From Sedimenticola thiotaurini (GTDB lineage Bacteria > Pseudomonadota > Gammaproteobacteria > Chromatiales > Chromatiaceae): DNA of 64,000 bases. Location of the stretch: contig NZ_CP011412.1 of the NCBI RefSeq assembly GCF_001007875.1, forward strand, positions 682,001 to 746,000, in the 5' to 3' direction. Positions 18,097 to 27,695 of this stretch are shown piece after piece. Numbering within the stretch: the stretch's first letter is position 1; each line of letters begins with the position of its first letter. Made by a program: the position numbers and the translations under genes. The notes beneath the pieces were generated by a model that was given only the letters and a program-made list of their open reading frames with translations, was not told where the DNA came from and made no database searches.

Positions 18097-18399
18097 ATGA
18101 GACTTGCAAAAGTAGTGGGTCAGGTTGTTGCAACGGTACGCAGTGATCGACTTGGTATGGATAAGCTGACACTGGTCAGGTTTATCGACCAGGACGGTAC
18201 ACCGGAGGAATCGGTTTCGGTGGCGGTCGATAAATTGGGTGCCGGCGAGGGTGAATGGGTTCTGGTAGTCGGGGGTAGTTCGGCCCGAATGTCAGTGGAT
18301 GGCAGTGGCCAGGTGCCGGTGGATTTGAGCATCGTGGGTATTGTCGATGAAGTAACCAGTGACGCCGGAACCCTGTTCAAGAAAAATCAATCGCAGTAG
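18097..18399 (+). CDS. eutN: Microcompartment vertex protein EutN (BMC-P)
   Basis: 100 residues of the EutN/CcmL family. It starts MRLAKVVGQVVATVRSDRL and has the pentamer-core segments GEWVLVVGGSSAR and VPVDLSIVGIVDEV. BMC-P pentamers close the vertices of the icosahedral shell. It is the only BMC-P gene in the operon, which is the minimum needed for a closed shell. It lies between eutM copies and eutE, as in enteric bacteria. Confidence 0.95.
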   Translation: MRLAKVVGQVVATVRSDRLGMDKLTLVRFIDQDGTPEESVSVAVDKLGAGEGEWVLVVGGSSARMSVDGSGQVPVDLSIVGIVDEVTSDAGTLFKKNQSQ

Positions 18400-18420
18400 T
18401 AGATTAGGTGAGGCATAGGT

Positions 18421-19827
18421 ATGGCACAGCAGCAGTTGGATCCGCAACAGATAGAAGCGATTGTGCGGCGAGTCATCGATAAACTGCATGCACCGCAACA
18501 GGATGGCGAACAGTATGGTGTATTCCGGTCGCTTGATGATGCAGTGGCGGCGGCAAGCGCCGCACAACGCCAAGTGCGTAACCTGGCTCAGCGGGGAGCA
18601 ATTATCGCTGCTATTCGTAAGCTGGGGCACGAACATGTAAGGGAGCTGTCCGAGATGGGTGTCGCGGAGACCGGTTTCGGCCGGGTCTCCGATAAGATCA
18701 TCAAGAACCAGCTGGTGATCGATAAAACACCGGGCATCGAAGCGATATATCCAATGGCAATCAGTGGCGATCACGGTTTGTCACTGGTTGAAAACGCGCC
18801 CTGGGGCGTCATCGCTTCGGTCACTCCATCGACCAATCCGTCAGCCACCATCCTGAACAACAGTATCAGTATGATCTCGGCCGGTAATGCGGTGGTTTTT
18901 GCACCCCATCCGGCGGCCAAGGCGGTCTCCCTGCGGGCTATTCAGCTGGTTAACCAGGCATCCGCCAGTGTTGGTGGTCCGTCAAACATTGTCACCTGTG
19001 TGGAGACTCCAAGCATTGACGTAGCCAATCAGCTGTTTGTCTATCCGGGGATCCGTCTATTGACGATTACCGGTGGCGACGCAGTAGTGGCGGCGGCACG
19101 CAAGGTGACCGATAAACGGCTGATTGCCGCCGGTCCGGGCAATCCACCGGTAGTGGTGGATGAAACCGCAGACATCAAACGGGCTGCCATCAGTATCGTG
19201 CAGGGGGCCTCGTTTGATAACAACATTGTTTGTGTCGATGAAAAAGAGATTATCGCCGTCGATACCATCGCCGACGAGTTGATAGACGCCCTGTGTGATA
19301 ACGGTGCGGTCCTGCTGACGGAAGAGCAGGGGGAGGCGGTAGCTCAGCTGGTGCTGGCCGATTATCCGGGTCCCAACCCCAGATCCAAAGTGGAGTGGAT
19401 TGGTCGGGATGCGGCAAAGATCGCAGCCGCTGCCGGCTTCAAGGTTCCCGACTCCACCCGATTGCTGGTACTGGAAACGGATCGTAAACATGCCTTCGCC
19501 CGTACCGAGATGATGTTGCCGGTGATTCCCTTGATTCGCGCAGACAATGTGGATCAGGCCATTGACTGGGCCATCGAGCTGGAGAAGGGCAATCTCCATT
19601 CCGCTGCCATGCACTCGCGCAATATCGACAATCTGTCACGCATGGCCGCAGAGATAAATACCAGCCTGTTTGTCAAAAATGGCCCCTGTCTGGCAGGTCT
19701 GGGAGCGGGTGGTGAAGGCTGGACCTCCATGACCATATCCACCCCCACGGGTGAGGGTGTGACTAACGCGTCTACTTTTGTTCGCAAGCGCCGTTGTACC
19801 TTGGTCGACGCTTTCAGGATTGTATAA
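18421..19827 (+). CDS. eutE: CoA-acylating acetaldehyde dehydrogenase EutE
   Basis: 468 residues. The N-terminal amphipathic helix (DPQQIEAIVRRVIDKL, residues 7-22) has the form of an encapsulation peptide for the compartment lumen. It is followed by a linker and the acylating aldehyde-dehydrogenase domain. The catalytic Cys271 is in ASFDNNIVCVDEKE, and ITGGDAVVAAARKV and AGPGNPPVVVD are conserved. It oxidises acetaldehyde with NAD and CoA to acetyl-CoA. EutG recycles the NADH and EutD the CoA. Confidence 0.95.
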   Translation: MAQQQLDPQQIEAIVRRVIDKLHAPQQDGEQYGVFRSLDDAVAAASAAQRQVRNLAQRGAIIAAIRKLGHEHVRELSEMGVAETGFGRVSDKIIKNQLVIDKTPGIEAIYPMAISGDHGLSLVENAPWGVIASVTPSTNPSATILNNSISMISAGNAVVFAPHPAAKAVSLRAIQLVNQASASVGGPSNIVTCVETPSIDVANQLFVYPGIRLLTITGGDAVVAAARKVTDKRLIAAGPGNPPVVVDETADIKRAAISIVQGASFDNNIVCVDEKEIIAVDTIADELIDALCDNGAVLLTEEQGEAVAQLVLADYPGPNPRSKVEWIGRDAAKIAAAAGFKVPDSTRLLVLETDRKHAFARTEMMLPVIPLIRADNVDQAIDWAIELEKGNLHSAAMHSRNIDNLSRMAAEINTSLFVKNGPCLAGLGAGGEGWTSMTISTPTGEGVTNASTFVRKRRCTLVDAFRIV

Positions 19828-19837
19828 GGATCAATTC

Positions 19838-20695
19838 ATGAAGCCAGATATCACAGCCGTCAACCAGTTGCTGAACGAGGCATCAGCGATCGTTAATGAC
19901 GATACCGTCGTCCCCTATGAGGGCAACGACTACAAGGTGGGGATCGATCTCGGTACCGCCGATATTCAGACCATTATACTGGATGGAAACAACCATCCAG
20001 TGGCCTGCTATCTGGATTGGTCTGACGTGGTTCGGGATGGCGTGGTGGTGGACTACTTCGGGGCCTGTCAGATTGTCAAACAGCAGTTGCAGCGCGCTAA
20101 CCAGCGTCTTGGTATCAATATAGAGCAGGCGGTGACCTCATTCCCCCCCGGCACCGACTCCCGCATATCAGTCAACGTGGTGGAAGCGGCCGGTATCGAG
20201 GTCACCGATGTAGTGGATGAACCCTGCAGTGTGGCGGCCCTGTTGCAACTGGACCATGCCGCAGTGGTGGATATCGGCGGTGGTACCACCGGTACGGCCA
20301 TAATTGAAAAAGGGCGTGTTGTTAAGTCGGTGGATGACCCCACGGGCGGGCACCACATTACCCTGACCCTGGCCGGCCATAACGGGCTGAACTATGAAGA
20401 GGCCGAGTTAATCAAACGCCAGGACAAGAGTGGTGATGTTCTGCAGGTGGTGCGGCCGGTTATCCAGAAAATGGCCGACCTGGTAAAGGCCCATATTGCG
20501 GAACACGCCCCGCCGGTGATCTATGTGACCGGTGGCTGCTGTGCGTTACACGGCTTCGCCCAGGTTTTCTCCAACGAGTTCCCGGATATCCAGGTGGTCA
20601 TTCCGTCCCAGCCCATCTACCTGACGCCTCTGGCCATTGCGGCATTCTCAACTACCGAAACGGCTCAACTGGTTAATCGGGGGGGCTATGTATAA
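19838..20695 (+). CDS. eutJ: Ethanolamine utilization protein EutJ (Hsp70/actin-fold ATPase)
   Basis: 285 residues from the ATG at 19838, which follows AAGGA by 7 bases. An upstream in-frame start inside eutE is unlikely. The actin-like ATPase fold is shown by KVGIDLGTADIQTIILD (phosphate 1), VVDIGGGTTGTAIIEKG (phosphate 2) and YVTGGCCALHGF (adenosine motif). EutJ is a predicted chaperone-like factor of ethanolamine loci, with no settled reaction. Its stop overlaps the start of eutG by 8 bp. Confidence 0.92.
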   Translation: MKPDITAVNQLLNEASAIVNDDTVVPYEGNDYKVGIDLGTADIQTIILDGNNHPVACYLDWSDVVRDGVVVDYFGACQIVKQQLQRANQRLGINIEQAVTSFPPGTDSRISVNVVEAAGIEVTDVVDEPCSVAALLQLDHAAVVDIGGGTTGTAIIEKGRVVKSVDDPTGGHHITLTLAGHNGLNYEEAELIKRQDKSGDVLQVVRPVIQKMADLVKAHIAEHAPPVIYVTGGCCALHGFAQVFSNEFPDIQVVIPSQPIYLTPLAIAAFSTTETAQLVNRGGYV

Positions 20696-21920
20696 CCAAG
20701 ATACATTTCTCGATGCAGCAACAGTGGAGAGCGTTGTGGCGCAAACCGTGGATGAGCTGACGCCGAGGAATGTGTTCCACTTCAACTCCCCCAGACAGGC
20801 TGTCGTGGGTGAAGGGTCGATACTCACCATTGGAAAACTGCTGCGTCAGCAAAGGGTGAAGCATGTGTTCGCGGTGGTGGATAAGACCGTCCATGAACTT
20901 GGCCTGTTGAGCAGCACCCTGCGTTGTCTGAAGCGGGCCAATATCGACTGCACCGTCTTTAGCGGCGTCGAGCGCGAGCCAACCACCGAAGTGGTGGAGC
21001 AGGCGCTCGCCATGCTGACCCGTTGCGATGCGGATTTCGTACTGGGCTTCGGGGGTGGATCCGCCATGGATGCGGCCAAGGCAGTGGCGGTGATGAAAAG
21101 CTGTAACTGCAGCGTGGACGAACTCACCGACCCCGGTTTTGAGGGACGGCGGAGCCTCGGTCTGGGGGCCGTACCGACCACCGCCGGCACCGGTTCTGAG
21201 GTGACCGATATCAGTGTCATCCTGCATATTGATGAACGTAGGAAGTTTGTTGCCAAACTGCCGGATCTGATGCCCGACCTGGCCATTATAGATCCCGGGC
21301 TGATGCTCGGATTGCCTCCCCTGATTACTGCGGCCACCGGCATCGACGCCTTGACCCATGCCATCGAATCCTACGTTTCCGCCAGTGCCAATCCACTGAC
21401 AAGGGCGCTGGCCACCTCAGCAATTACCGGCATACACAATGAACTGCCGACGGCCGTGGGAAGTGGCGGCTGTATGCCGGCCAGGCTGGGGATGGCAGTC
21501 GCTGCCTACAAGGCCGGGTTGGCATTCTGCAACGCCGGACTCGGATTGGTGCATGCAATAGCGCATCAGGTGGGCGCCCAGTACGGCATACCCCATGGCG
21601 TGGCCAACGGCATTCTGCTGCCCTATGTAATGGAGTTTAACGCCCTGGTGTGCCGCAGCCAGTTTGCAGCCATTGCCCAGGCCATGGGTGTGGCGCGGGA
21701 AAGTATGAATGAACGTGAACAGTGTGACGCCAGCATTGCGGCGGTACGCCAGTTATTGAGAGATATCGGATTACCTGAAAGCCTCTCGGATTACGGTGCA
21801 CGGCTGGATGATTTTAGTGAATTGGCGAACGAGGCTTTGCAGGATATCTGTGTTGAATCTAATCCGCGTAACGTTACCAAAGCAGACGTTATGCAGCTGT
21901 TAGAAAGAGCCACAAGCTGA
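20688..21920 (+). CDS. eutG: Iron-dependent alcohol dehydrogenase EutG
   Basis: 410 residues from ATG 20688, overlapping eutJ by 8 bp; the in-frame ATG at 20637 lies inside eutJ and is less likely. It is a group III iron-type alcohol dehydrogenase. The NAD-binding FGGGSAMDAAKAVAV is present, and the metal ligands lie around GIDALTHAIESYVSA, LVHAIAHQVGAQYGIPHG. The first 20 residues (DTFLDAATVESVVAQTVDEL) may form a lumen-targeting helix. It reduces acetaldehyde to ethanol to regenerate NAD within the compartment. Confidence 0.93.
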   Translation: MYNQDTFLDAATVESVVAQTVDELTPRNVFHFNSPRQAVVGEGSILTIGKLLRQQRVKHVFAVVDKTVHELGLLSSTLRCLKRANIDCTVFSGVEREPTTEVVEQALAMLTRCDADFVLGFGGGSAMDAAKAVAVMKSCNCSVDELTDPGFEGRRSLGLGAVPTTAGTGSEVTDISVILHIDERRKFVAKLPDLMPDLAIIDPGLMLGLPPLITAATGIDALTHAIESYVSASANPLTRALATSAITGIHNELPTAVGSGGCMPARLGMAVAAYKAGLAFCNAGLGLVHAIAHQVGAQYGIPHGVANGILLPYVMEFNALVCRSQFAAIAQAMGVARESMNEREQCDASIAAVRQLLRDIGLPESLSDYGARLDDFSELANEALQDICVESNPRNVTKADVMQLLERATS

Positions 21921-21951
21921 AACCCAACGTCGACAAGACGGGGAGAAGATC

Positions 21952-23256
21952 ATGGGAATGTTAAATCAGATAATTCTATACATCATGATGACCTTCATGG
22001 TCATAGGCGCGCTGGATCGCGTATTCCAGCAGTTCGGGGGGGCGGAAGCCGTCCTGGACAAGATTGGCCTGGGCAAACTGGGCAAAGCCATAGGAGGTGC
22101 TGGCGATCAGTTTGAAGAGGGATTTAACGCCATGGGTGCCCTGGCGCTTGCGATGGTGGGTATTATCGCAATCGCCCCGGTGCTCGCCAAGGTACTCTCT
22201 CCCATCGTTGTACCCATCTATACCTCTCTGGGCGCAGACCCCGCCATGTTTGCCACCACGCTGTTGGCGAACGATATGGGTGGCTACTTCCTGGCCAAGG
22301 AGATGGCCACCGGTGCAGATGGTGTCATTAACTACGGCGCCTGGATGTACGCCGGCCTGATACTGGGTGCCATGCTCGGTCCGACCATCGTGTTCTCCAT
22401 CCCCGTGGCAGTGGGCATTATCGATGTGAAGGACAGGCCCTACCTGGCAGCCGGTGTATTGGCGGGTATCGTCACCATTCCCCTCGGCTGTATAGCGGGC
22501 GGACTGGGTGCCATGGCCTCCAACGTCATGATTCCCGGAACCGATCAACTGGTGGAGTTTAATCTGCCGTTGATCTTTATGAATCTCATACCGGTGATCA
22601 TCGTATCGGCCCTGATCGCAACAGGATTGTGGTTGATACCCGACCGTATGATCAACGGCTTTTCAATCTTCGCCAAGTTCCTGGTGGCCTTTATTACCAT
22701 CGGCCTGATGGCGGCGGTACTGGAGCGGACGGTTGGAATTACCTTGATACCCGGTATGGATCCCATCTTTATGGTCGAGGGAGATGTGCCCGGTGTGGAT
22801 ATGCGCGCCATCGAAGTGATTGGTTCTATCGCCATTATTCTGCTGGGTGCCTACCCGATGGTGTTGTTGCTGACCCGCTGGTTTGAGAAGCCACTGCTGA
22901 AAATGGGCAGCATGCTCGATGTCAATCCGACCGCAGCAACCGGCCTGATTGCCACACTGGCAAACAATATCCCGATGTTCCAGGTGATGAAGGATATGGA
23001 TGCCCGGGGCAAGATTCTCTGTTCCGCATTTGCGGTCAGTGCTGCCTTTACTTTTGGTGATCATCTCGGTTTCACGGCAGCCAACAAGCCAGACATGATC
23101 ATGGCGGTCATTATCGGCAAGCTGGTAGGTGGTATTACCGCGGTCCTGTTTGCCATGTTGCTGTCCAAGAAGATGATTGCATCGATTGATAAGTCAGCGG
23201 CAAAAGCCGGTAACAATGAACCGAAGCAGGAAGCAGAGGTAACCAGTGAACCGTAA
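21952..23256 (+). CDS. eutH: Ethanolamine permease EutH
   Basis: 434 residues with about ten hydrophobic segments. The start MGMLNQIILYIMMTFMVIGALDRV and the motifs LANDMGGYFLAKEMA and GDHLGFTAANKPDM are typical of EutH. It moves protonated ethanolamine across the inner membrane and matters most at low external concentration or low pH. It overlaps eutA by 11 bp. The short charged C-terminus (KAGNNEPKQEAEVTSEP) is cytoplasmic by inference. Confidence 0.95.
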   Translation: MGMLNQIILYIMMTFMVIGALDRVFQQFGGAEAVLDKIGLGKLGKAIGGAGDQFEEGFNAMGALALAMVGIIAIAPVLAKVLSPIVVPIYTSLGADPAMFATTLLANDMGGYFLAKEMATGADGVINYGAWMYAGLILGAMLGPTIVFSIPVAVGIIDVKDRPYLAAGVLAGIVTIPLGCIAGGLGAMASNVMIPGTDQLVEFNLPLIFMNLIPVIIVSALIATGLWLIPDRMINGFSIFAKFLVAFITIGLMAAVLERTVGITLIPGMDPIFMVEGDVPGVDMRAIEVIGSIAIILLGAYPMVLLLTRWFEKPLLKMGSMLDVNPTAATGLIATLANNIPMFQVMKDMDARGKILCSAFAVSAAFTFGDHLGFTAANKPDMIMAVIIGKLVGGITAVLFAMLLSKKMIASIDKSAAKAGNNEPKQEAEVTSEP

Positions 23257-24676
23257 AACGGTACACAGTGTGGGTGTGGATATCGGCACCACGACAACAC
23301 AGCTGATATTTTCACGCCTGGGAATGGTTAATCGTGCGCCGGTTACTCAGGTGCCCCGCTACGAGTTTATCGAGCGCGCGATTACCTTCCAAAGCCCCGT
23401 CATACGTACGCCACTAACCGAAGAGGGAATAGTGGACGTACAGCGGGTGCAGGAGTTTATCGATCTGCAATTGAAAGAAGCCGGGCTCACGCTGGACGAT
23501 ATAGAGACCGGTGCCATTATCATTACCGGTGAAACATCCAAAGCCAGGAACGCCCGGGATACGGTGATGGATCTGGCCGCAAAGCTGGGTGATTTTGTCG
23601 TTGCCACGGCCGGCCCCAATCTGGAGTCGGTCATTGCGGGGCGGGGTAGTGGCGCAGGTGAATACTCCAAGAAAAATCATGCGCGGGTGCTGAATATCGA
23701 TATAGGCGGCGGTACCAGCAACTACGTGATTTTCGACAGTGGCAAAACGGTGGAGACGGCCTGCCTCAACGTGGGTGGCCATCTGCTGGAGACCGATTTA
23801 AACGGGCGGGTAACCAGAATTCGTAAACCGGCCCTGGGGGTGATAACGGAACTGTTTGGTGAGCAGTTGTCGGCAGATCGCCTGGACATGGATAAGTTGG
23901 AAAAGATTGCTGACCGGATGGCTGGCTTGATAGTGGAAACGATCGATGGCTGTCATTCGGAACTTTGCAGCAGCCTGTTGATGACGCCCGCATTGAAACC
24001 GGATCAACGTCTGGACGCGGTATTTCTGAGTGGTGGTGTGGGGGACTGTTTTTATCAATTGAAGGATAGAGAGCTGGGTTCGTTTGACTGGCAGGATATC
24101 GGTGTTCTGCTGGCCCGGTCGCTCTATGCAAATCAGCGCCTGGCAGAATATAAACTGAAGCAGCCCCAGCACACGCTGCAGGCGACCGTCATTGGCGCCG
24201 GCACCTATACACTCTCCCTGTCAGGAAGCTCCATCTGGTTGAATTCAGAGGATCTGCCAATACGGAATATTCCCGTTCTACAACCCAATATCGATTGGTC
24301 GAGCACGCCCTCCGATGTCTCTGAGCAGGTGGTCAATGCCGGGCATCGCCTCGACCTTAATCTGACCGAAGACCGTTACGCTATCGCCTTTGATGCAAGT
24401 ATGCCGATTAACTACGAAGCCGTCAGTAGCAGTGCGCGGCAGTTGGCCAACTTCTATCAGCAACACGGTAATCACAATGCTCCACTCATCATAGTGACGG
24501 AGAATGATCTGGGAAAAGTTCTCGGCATGGAGCTGCAGCCACTGATAAACCCACAGCAACTGCTGGTGATTGATGAGGTGCGCACGGGAGAAGGCGATTA
24601 CATTGATATAGGCCAGAGCTTCTTCGGTGGTGAAGTAGTACCACTGACCATCAAGTCCCTGGCATTTCCTGCTTAG
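23246..24676 (+). CDS. eutA: Ethanolamine ammonia-lyase reactivating factor EutA
   Basis: 476 residues. The actin/Hsp70-like N-terminus VGVDIGTTTTQLIFSRL and the phosphate-2 motif LNIDIGGGTSNYVIFD mark the reactivase family; VIAGRGSGAGEYS is also characteristic. EutA removes damaged cobalamin from EutBC in an ATP-dependent exchange. It is placed directly before eutBC, with 10 bp to eutB, as in E. coli. Confidence 0.95.
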   Translation: MNRKTVHSVGVDIGTTTTQLIFSRLGMVNRAPVTQVPRYEFIERAITFQSPVIRTPLTEEGIVDVQRVQEFIDLQLKEAGLTLDDIETGAIIITGETSKARNARDTVMDLAAKLGDFVVATAGPNLESVIAGRGSGAGEYSKKNHARVLNIDIGGGTSNYVIFDSGKTVETACLNVGGHLLETDLNGRVTRIRKPALGVITELFGEQLSADRLDMDKLEKIADRMAGLIVETIDGCHSELCSSLLMTPALKPDQRLDAVFLSGGVGDCFYQLKDRELGSFDWQDIGVLLARSLYANQRLAEYKLKQPQHTLQATVIGAGTYTLSLSGSSIWLNSEDLPIRNIPVLQPNIDWSSTPSDVSEQVVNAGHRLDLNLTEDRYAIAFDASMPINYEAVSSSARQLANFYQQHGNHNAPLIIVTENDLGKVLGMELQPLINPQQLLVIDEVRTGEGDYIDIGQSFFGGEVVPLTIKSLAFPA

Positions 24677-24686
24677 GAGGTAATTC

Positions 24687-26051
24687 ATGAAATTACGGAC
24701 AACACTATTCAACCAGGTCTACCAGTTTCGAGACGTAAAGGATGTACTGGCGAAGGCCAATGAGCTTCGATCCGGCGACGTGCTTGCCGGTGTGGCCGCG
24801 TCATCAGCACAGGAGCGGGTGGCCGCAAAACAGGTGCTCAGTGAGATGCGCCTGGAGACTTTAAGGGAAAACCCGGTTGTACCCTATGAAGAGGATGCGA
24901 TCACCCGTGTCATTCAGGACTCGGTGAATACGGCGATCTATGAAGAGATCAAAAACTGGACCGTGAGTGAGTTGCGGGAGTATATCCTGGATGACACACC
25001 GACCCACGAGGATTACGAGCGGTTACGCCGCGGCCTGACGTCCGAGATGGTCGCAGCGGTCTGCAAGATCTGCTCGAATGCCGACCTGATGGTGGGAGCC
25101 AAAAAGCTCTATGTGGTATCTAAAGCTAACTGTACCACCGGATTGCCGGGCCGCTTCTCCTCCCGTCTGCAACCGAACGATACCCGGGATGATATCGACA
25201 GTATCATCGTACAGACCTATGAGGGGCTCTCCTACGGTTGTGGTGATGCGGTGATTGGAGTCAATCCGGTGACCGAATCAGTGGAGAACACCCGGCGGAT
25301 TCTGGAAGCGATCAAGGAAGTGACCGATAAGTGGGATATTCCCACCCAGGGCTGTGTGCTGGCCCATGTCAGCAACCAGATGGAAGCGATTGAAAAGGGT
25401 GCACCGGGTGGCCTGATATTCCAAAGTCTGTCCGGAACTGAAAAGGGCCTGGCGGAGTTTGGTGTCACTGTCGAGTTGCTCGACGAGGCCTATGAACTGG
25501 GCAAGCACTACTGCAAGTTGGCTGGCCCCAATATGATGTATTTTGAGACCGGCCAGGGTACCGCCTTGTCTGCTAACGCCCATCATGGTGCCGACCAGGT
25601 GACCATCGAGGCGCGCAATTACGGACTGGCCAAACGTTACAACCCCCACATGCTTAACACGGTGGTCGGTTTTATCGGTCCCGAGTATCTGTTCAATCAT
25701 CAACAGATCACCCGGGCTGCCCTGGAAGATCACTTCATGGGCAAGCTCACCGGTATACCCATGGGCTGCGATGCCTGCTACACAAACCACGCCGATACCG
25801 ACCAGAACTCGAATGAAAACCTCACTGTGCTTCTGGCAGCGGCCGGTTGTAACTATGTGATGTCTCTGCCTTTGGGCGACGACATCATGCTCAACTACCA
25901 GACCACGGGGTATCACGACGTCGTTACCGCACGACGGTTACTCGGCTATCGTCCGGCGCCGGAGTTTGAAGCCTGGATGGAGCGCATGGGGCTGATGGAG
26001 AATGGCGAACTGACGGCTCGCGCCGGAGATCCATCCATATTCTTTGATTGA
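24687..26051 (+). CDS. eutB: Ethanolamine ammonia-lyase large subunit EutB
   Basis: 454 residues, full length. Diagnostic stretches are [24 protein letters not shown] at the start, [23 protein letters not shown] near residue 150, [19 protein letters not shown] near residue 290, and [16 protein letters not shown] near the end. With EutC and adenosylcobalamin it deaminates ethanolamine to acetaldehyde and ammonia. AGGAGG sits 7 bases before the ATG, a strong ribosome site. Confidence 0.97.
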   Translation: MKLRTTLFNQVYQFRDVKDVLAKANELRSGDVLAGVAASSAQERVAAKQVLSEMRLETLRENPVVPYEEDAITRVIQDSVNTAIYEEIKNWTVSELREYILDDTPTHEDYERLRRGLTSEMVAAVCKICSNADLMVGAKKLYVVSKANCTTGLPGRFSSRLQPNDTRDDIDSIIVQTYEGLSYGCGDAVIGVNPVTESVENTRRILEAIKEVTDKWDIPTQGCVLAHVSNQMEAIEKGAPGGLIFQSLSGTEKGLAEFGVTVELLDEAYELGKHYCKLAGPNMMYFETGQGTALSANAHHGADQVTIEARNYGLAKRYNPHMLNTVVGFIGPEYLFNHQQITRAALEDHFMGKLTGIPMGCDACYTNHADTDQNSNENLTVLLAAAGCNYVMSLPLGDDIMLNYQTTGYHDVVTARRLLGYRPAPEFEAWMERMGLMENGELTARAGDPSIFFD

Positions 26052-26062
26052 GGGTAATGACA

Positions 26063-26977
26063 ATGGACGAACAGAGTATTCAAACTATTGTGAACTCGGT
26101 GTTACGTGAACTGGGTGTGAATGATGTGAAGCCGGGTAAGGTGACAACGATTGACAGCTCGGTGGGAAACGCCGGGCAGGGCGCGGCTGCAGATGCTGTA
26201 CAGGTGGATGATGGCGAGAGTCTGGAAGATCTGAGTCAGAAGAAGTTCATCCGCTGGAACGGGATCAGGAATGCCCACAATCCCAGTGTCAATGATGACA
26301 TGATCAGCCAGACGGCCGCCCGGGTATGCCAGGGCCGTGCCGGTCCACGACCACGGACGATCTCCCTGCTGCGCTTCATTGCTGATCACTCCCGCTCCAA
26401 GGATACCGTGGTTAAGGAGATTACGCCGGAGTGGCTGGCCAAACATGATATGTGGGAAGTGCAGTCACAGGTGACGGATAAGAATGAGTATCTGACCCGC
26501 CCCGACCTGGGTCGCATGCTCTCGGATGAGAGCAAAAAAATCGTCATGGAGCGTTGTAAGAAAGCACCACAGGTTCAGGTGGTGGTTTCCGATGGCCTGA
26601 GTACGGATGCGGTGACCAACAACTACGACGAACTGTTACCACCCTTGCTGAAGGGACTCAAGAATGCCGGTTTTGACGTGGGTACTCCCTTCTTCCTGCG
26701 CTATGGCCGGGTCAAGGCACAGGATGAGATCGGCTACATGTTGCAGGCGGAGGCGAACCTGCTGCTGATCGGCGAGCGTCCGGGACTGGGCCAGTCGGAG
26801 AGCCTGAGCTGTTATTGCGTTTACAAGCCTACCCCGGAAACCGTGGAGTCCGACCGCATGGTGATCTCCAATATTCATTCGGGAGGAACGCCTCCGGTTG
26901 AGGCGGCGGCTGTAATTGTTGATCTGACCAAGAAAATGCTGGAGCAGAAGGCGAGTGGACTGAAGCTTAAACGCTGA
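26063..26977 (+). CDS. eutC: Ethanolamine ammonia-lyase small subunit EutC
   Basis: 304 residues from ATG 26063, 8 bases after GAGGG; the ATG at 26057 is too close to that site. The N-terminus [18 protein letters not shown] is an amphipathic helix of the kind that targets EutC to the lumen, followed by a variable linker. The conserved core contains [26 protein letters not shown] and [18 protein letters not shown], which bind the cobalamin cofactor. It starts 11 bp after eutB ends. Confidence 0.96.
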   Translation: MDEQSIQTIVNSVLRELGVNDVKPGKVTTIDSSVGNAGQGAAADAVQVDDGESLEDLSQKKFIRWNGIRNAHNPSVNDDMISQTAARVCQGRAGPRPRTISLLRFIADHSRSKDTVVKEITPEWLAKHDMWEVQSQVTDKNEYLTRPDLGRMLSDESKKIVMERCKKAPQVQVVVSDGLSTDAVTNNYDELLPPLLKGLKNAGFDVGTPFFLRYGRVKAQDEIGYMLQAEANLLLIGERPGLGQSESLSCYCVYKPTPETVESDRMVISNIHSGGTPPVEAAAVIVDLTKKMLEQKASGLKLKR

Positions 26978-27021
26978 GTCTCCACCATCAGTTTCACGAC
27001 AAGAGACCAAGGACAAATAGC

Positions 27022-27678
27022 ATGAGTGTATTAGACGAAATCAGAGCATCGGTACTTGCGACTCGGGTCATCGCCTCGGTAGATCAGGGTATGGCCGAGC
27101 AGTTCAAGTTGAAGAGCAACCAGCGTTGCATCGGTATGCTGACCTCGGATTGTGACGATGTGACCTATGTCGCGCTCGATGAGGCCACCAAGGCCGCTGA
27201 GGTGGAAGTGGTGTATGCGCACTCCTTCTACGCCGGCGCCGCGCACGCCTCCGGCCCGTTATCGGGTGAGATTATCGGCATCCTGGCGGGACCAGGGCCG
27301 GCTGACGTTCGGGCCGGATTGCAACGGGCAAGAGAGGTGATCGAGAACGAGGCGGCTTTCAAGGCAGCTAATGAAGATGGCAGCCTGGCGTTCTTCGCCC
27401 ACCTGGTGTCTTCCACCGGTAGTTATCTCTCCAAAGAGGGCGGTGTACCAAGGGGCCAGGCGCTGGCCTATCTGATTGCACCACCGTTGGAGGCGATGTA
27501 CGGGATGGATGCGGCCCTGAAAGCGGCGGATGTGGAGGTGGCCACTTTCTTCGCACCACCTTCTGAAACCAACTACGGCGGTGGCTATCTGACCGGAACC
27601 CAAGCCGCCTGTGGTGCCGCCTGCGCGGCATTCCAACAGGCCGTGCTGGATGTTGCCGGCATGCCCATTGATATCTAG
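27022..27678 (+). CDS. eutL: Microcompartment shell protein EutL (BMC-T)
   Basis: 218 residues made of two permuted BMC domains (SVLDEIRASVLATRVIASVDQGMAEQF, then YLIAPPLEAMYGMDAALKAADVEV). EutL trimers have a gated central pore that binds ethanolamine. Conserved EGGVPRGQALAYLIAPP and NYGGGYLTGTQAACGAACAAF support the call. In E. coli the next genes would be eutK and eutR; here pduS- and pduT-like genes follow. Confidence 0.95.
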   Translation: MSVLDEIRASVLATRVIASVDQGMAEQFKLKSNQRCIGMLTSDCDDVTYVALDEATKAAEVEVVYAHSFYAGAAHASGPLSGEIIGILAGPGPADVRAGLQRAREVIENEAAFKAANEDGSLAFFAHLVSSTGSYLSKEGGVPRGQALAYLIAPPLEAMYGMDAALKAADVEVATFFAPPSETNYGGGYLTGTQAACGAACAAFQQAVLDVAGMPIDI

Positions 27679-27695
27679 CGGGTCTGGAATGAATC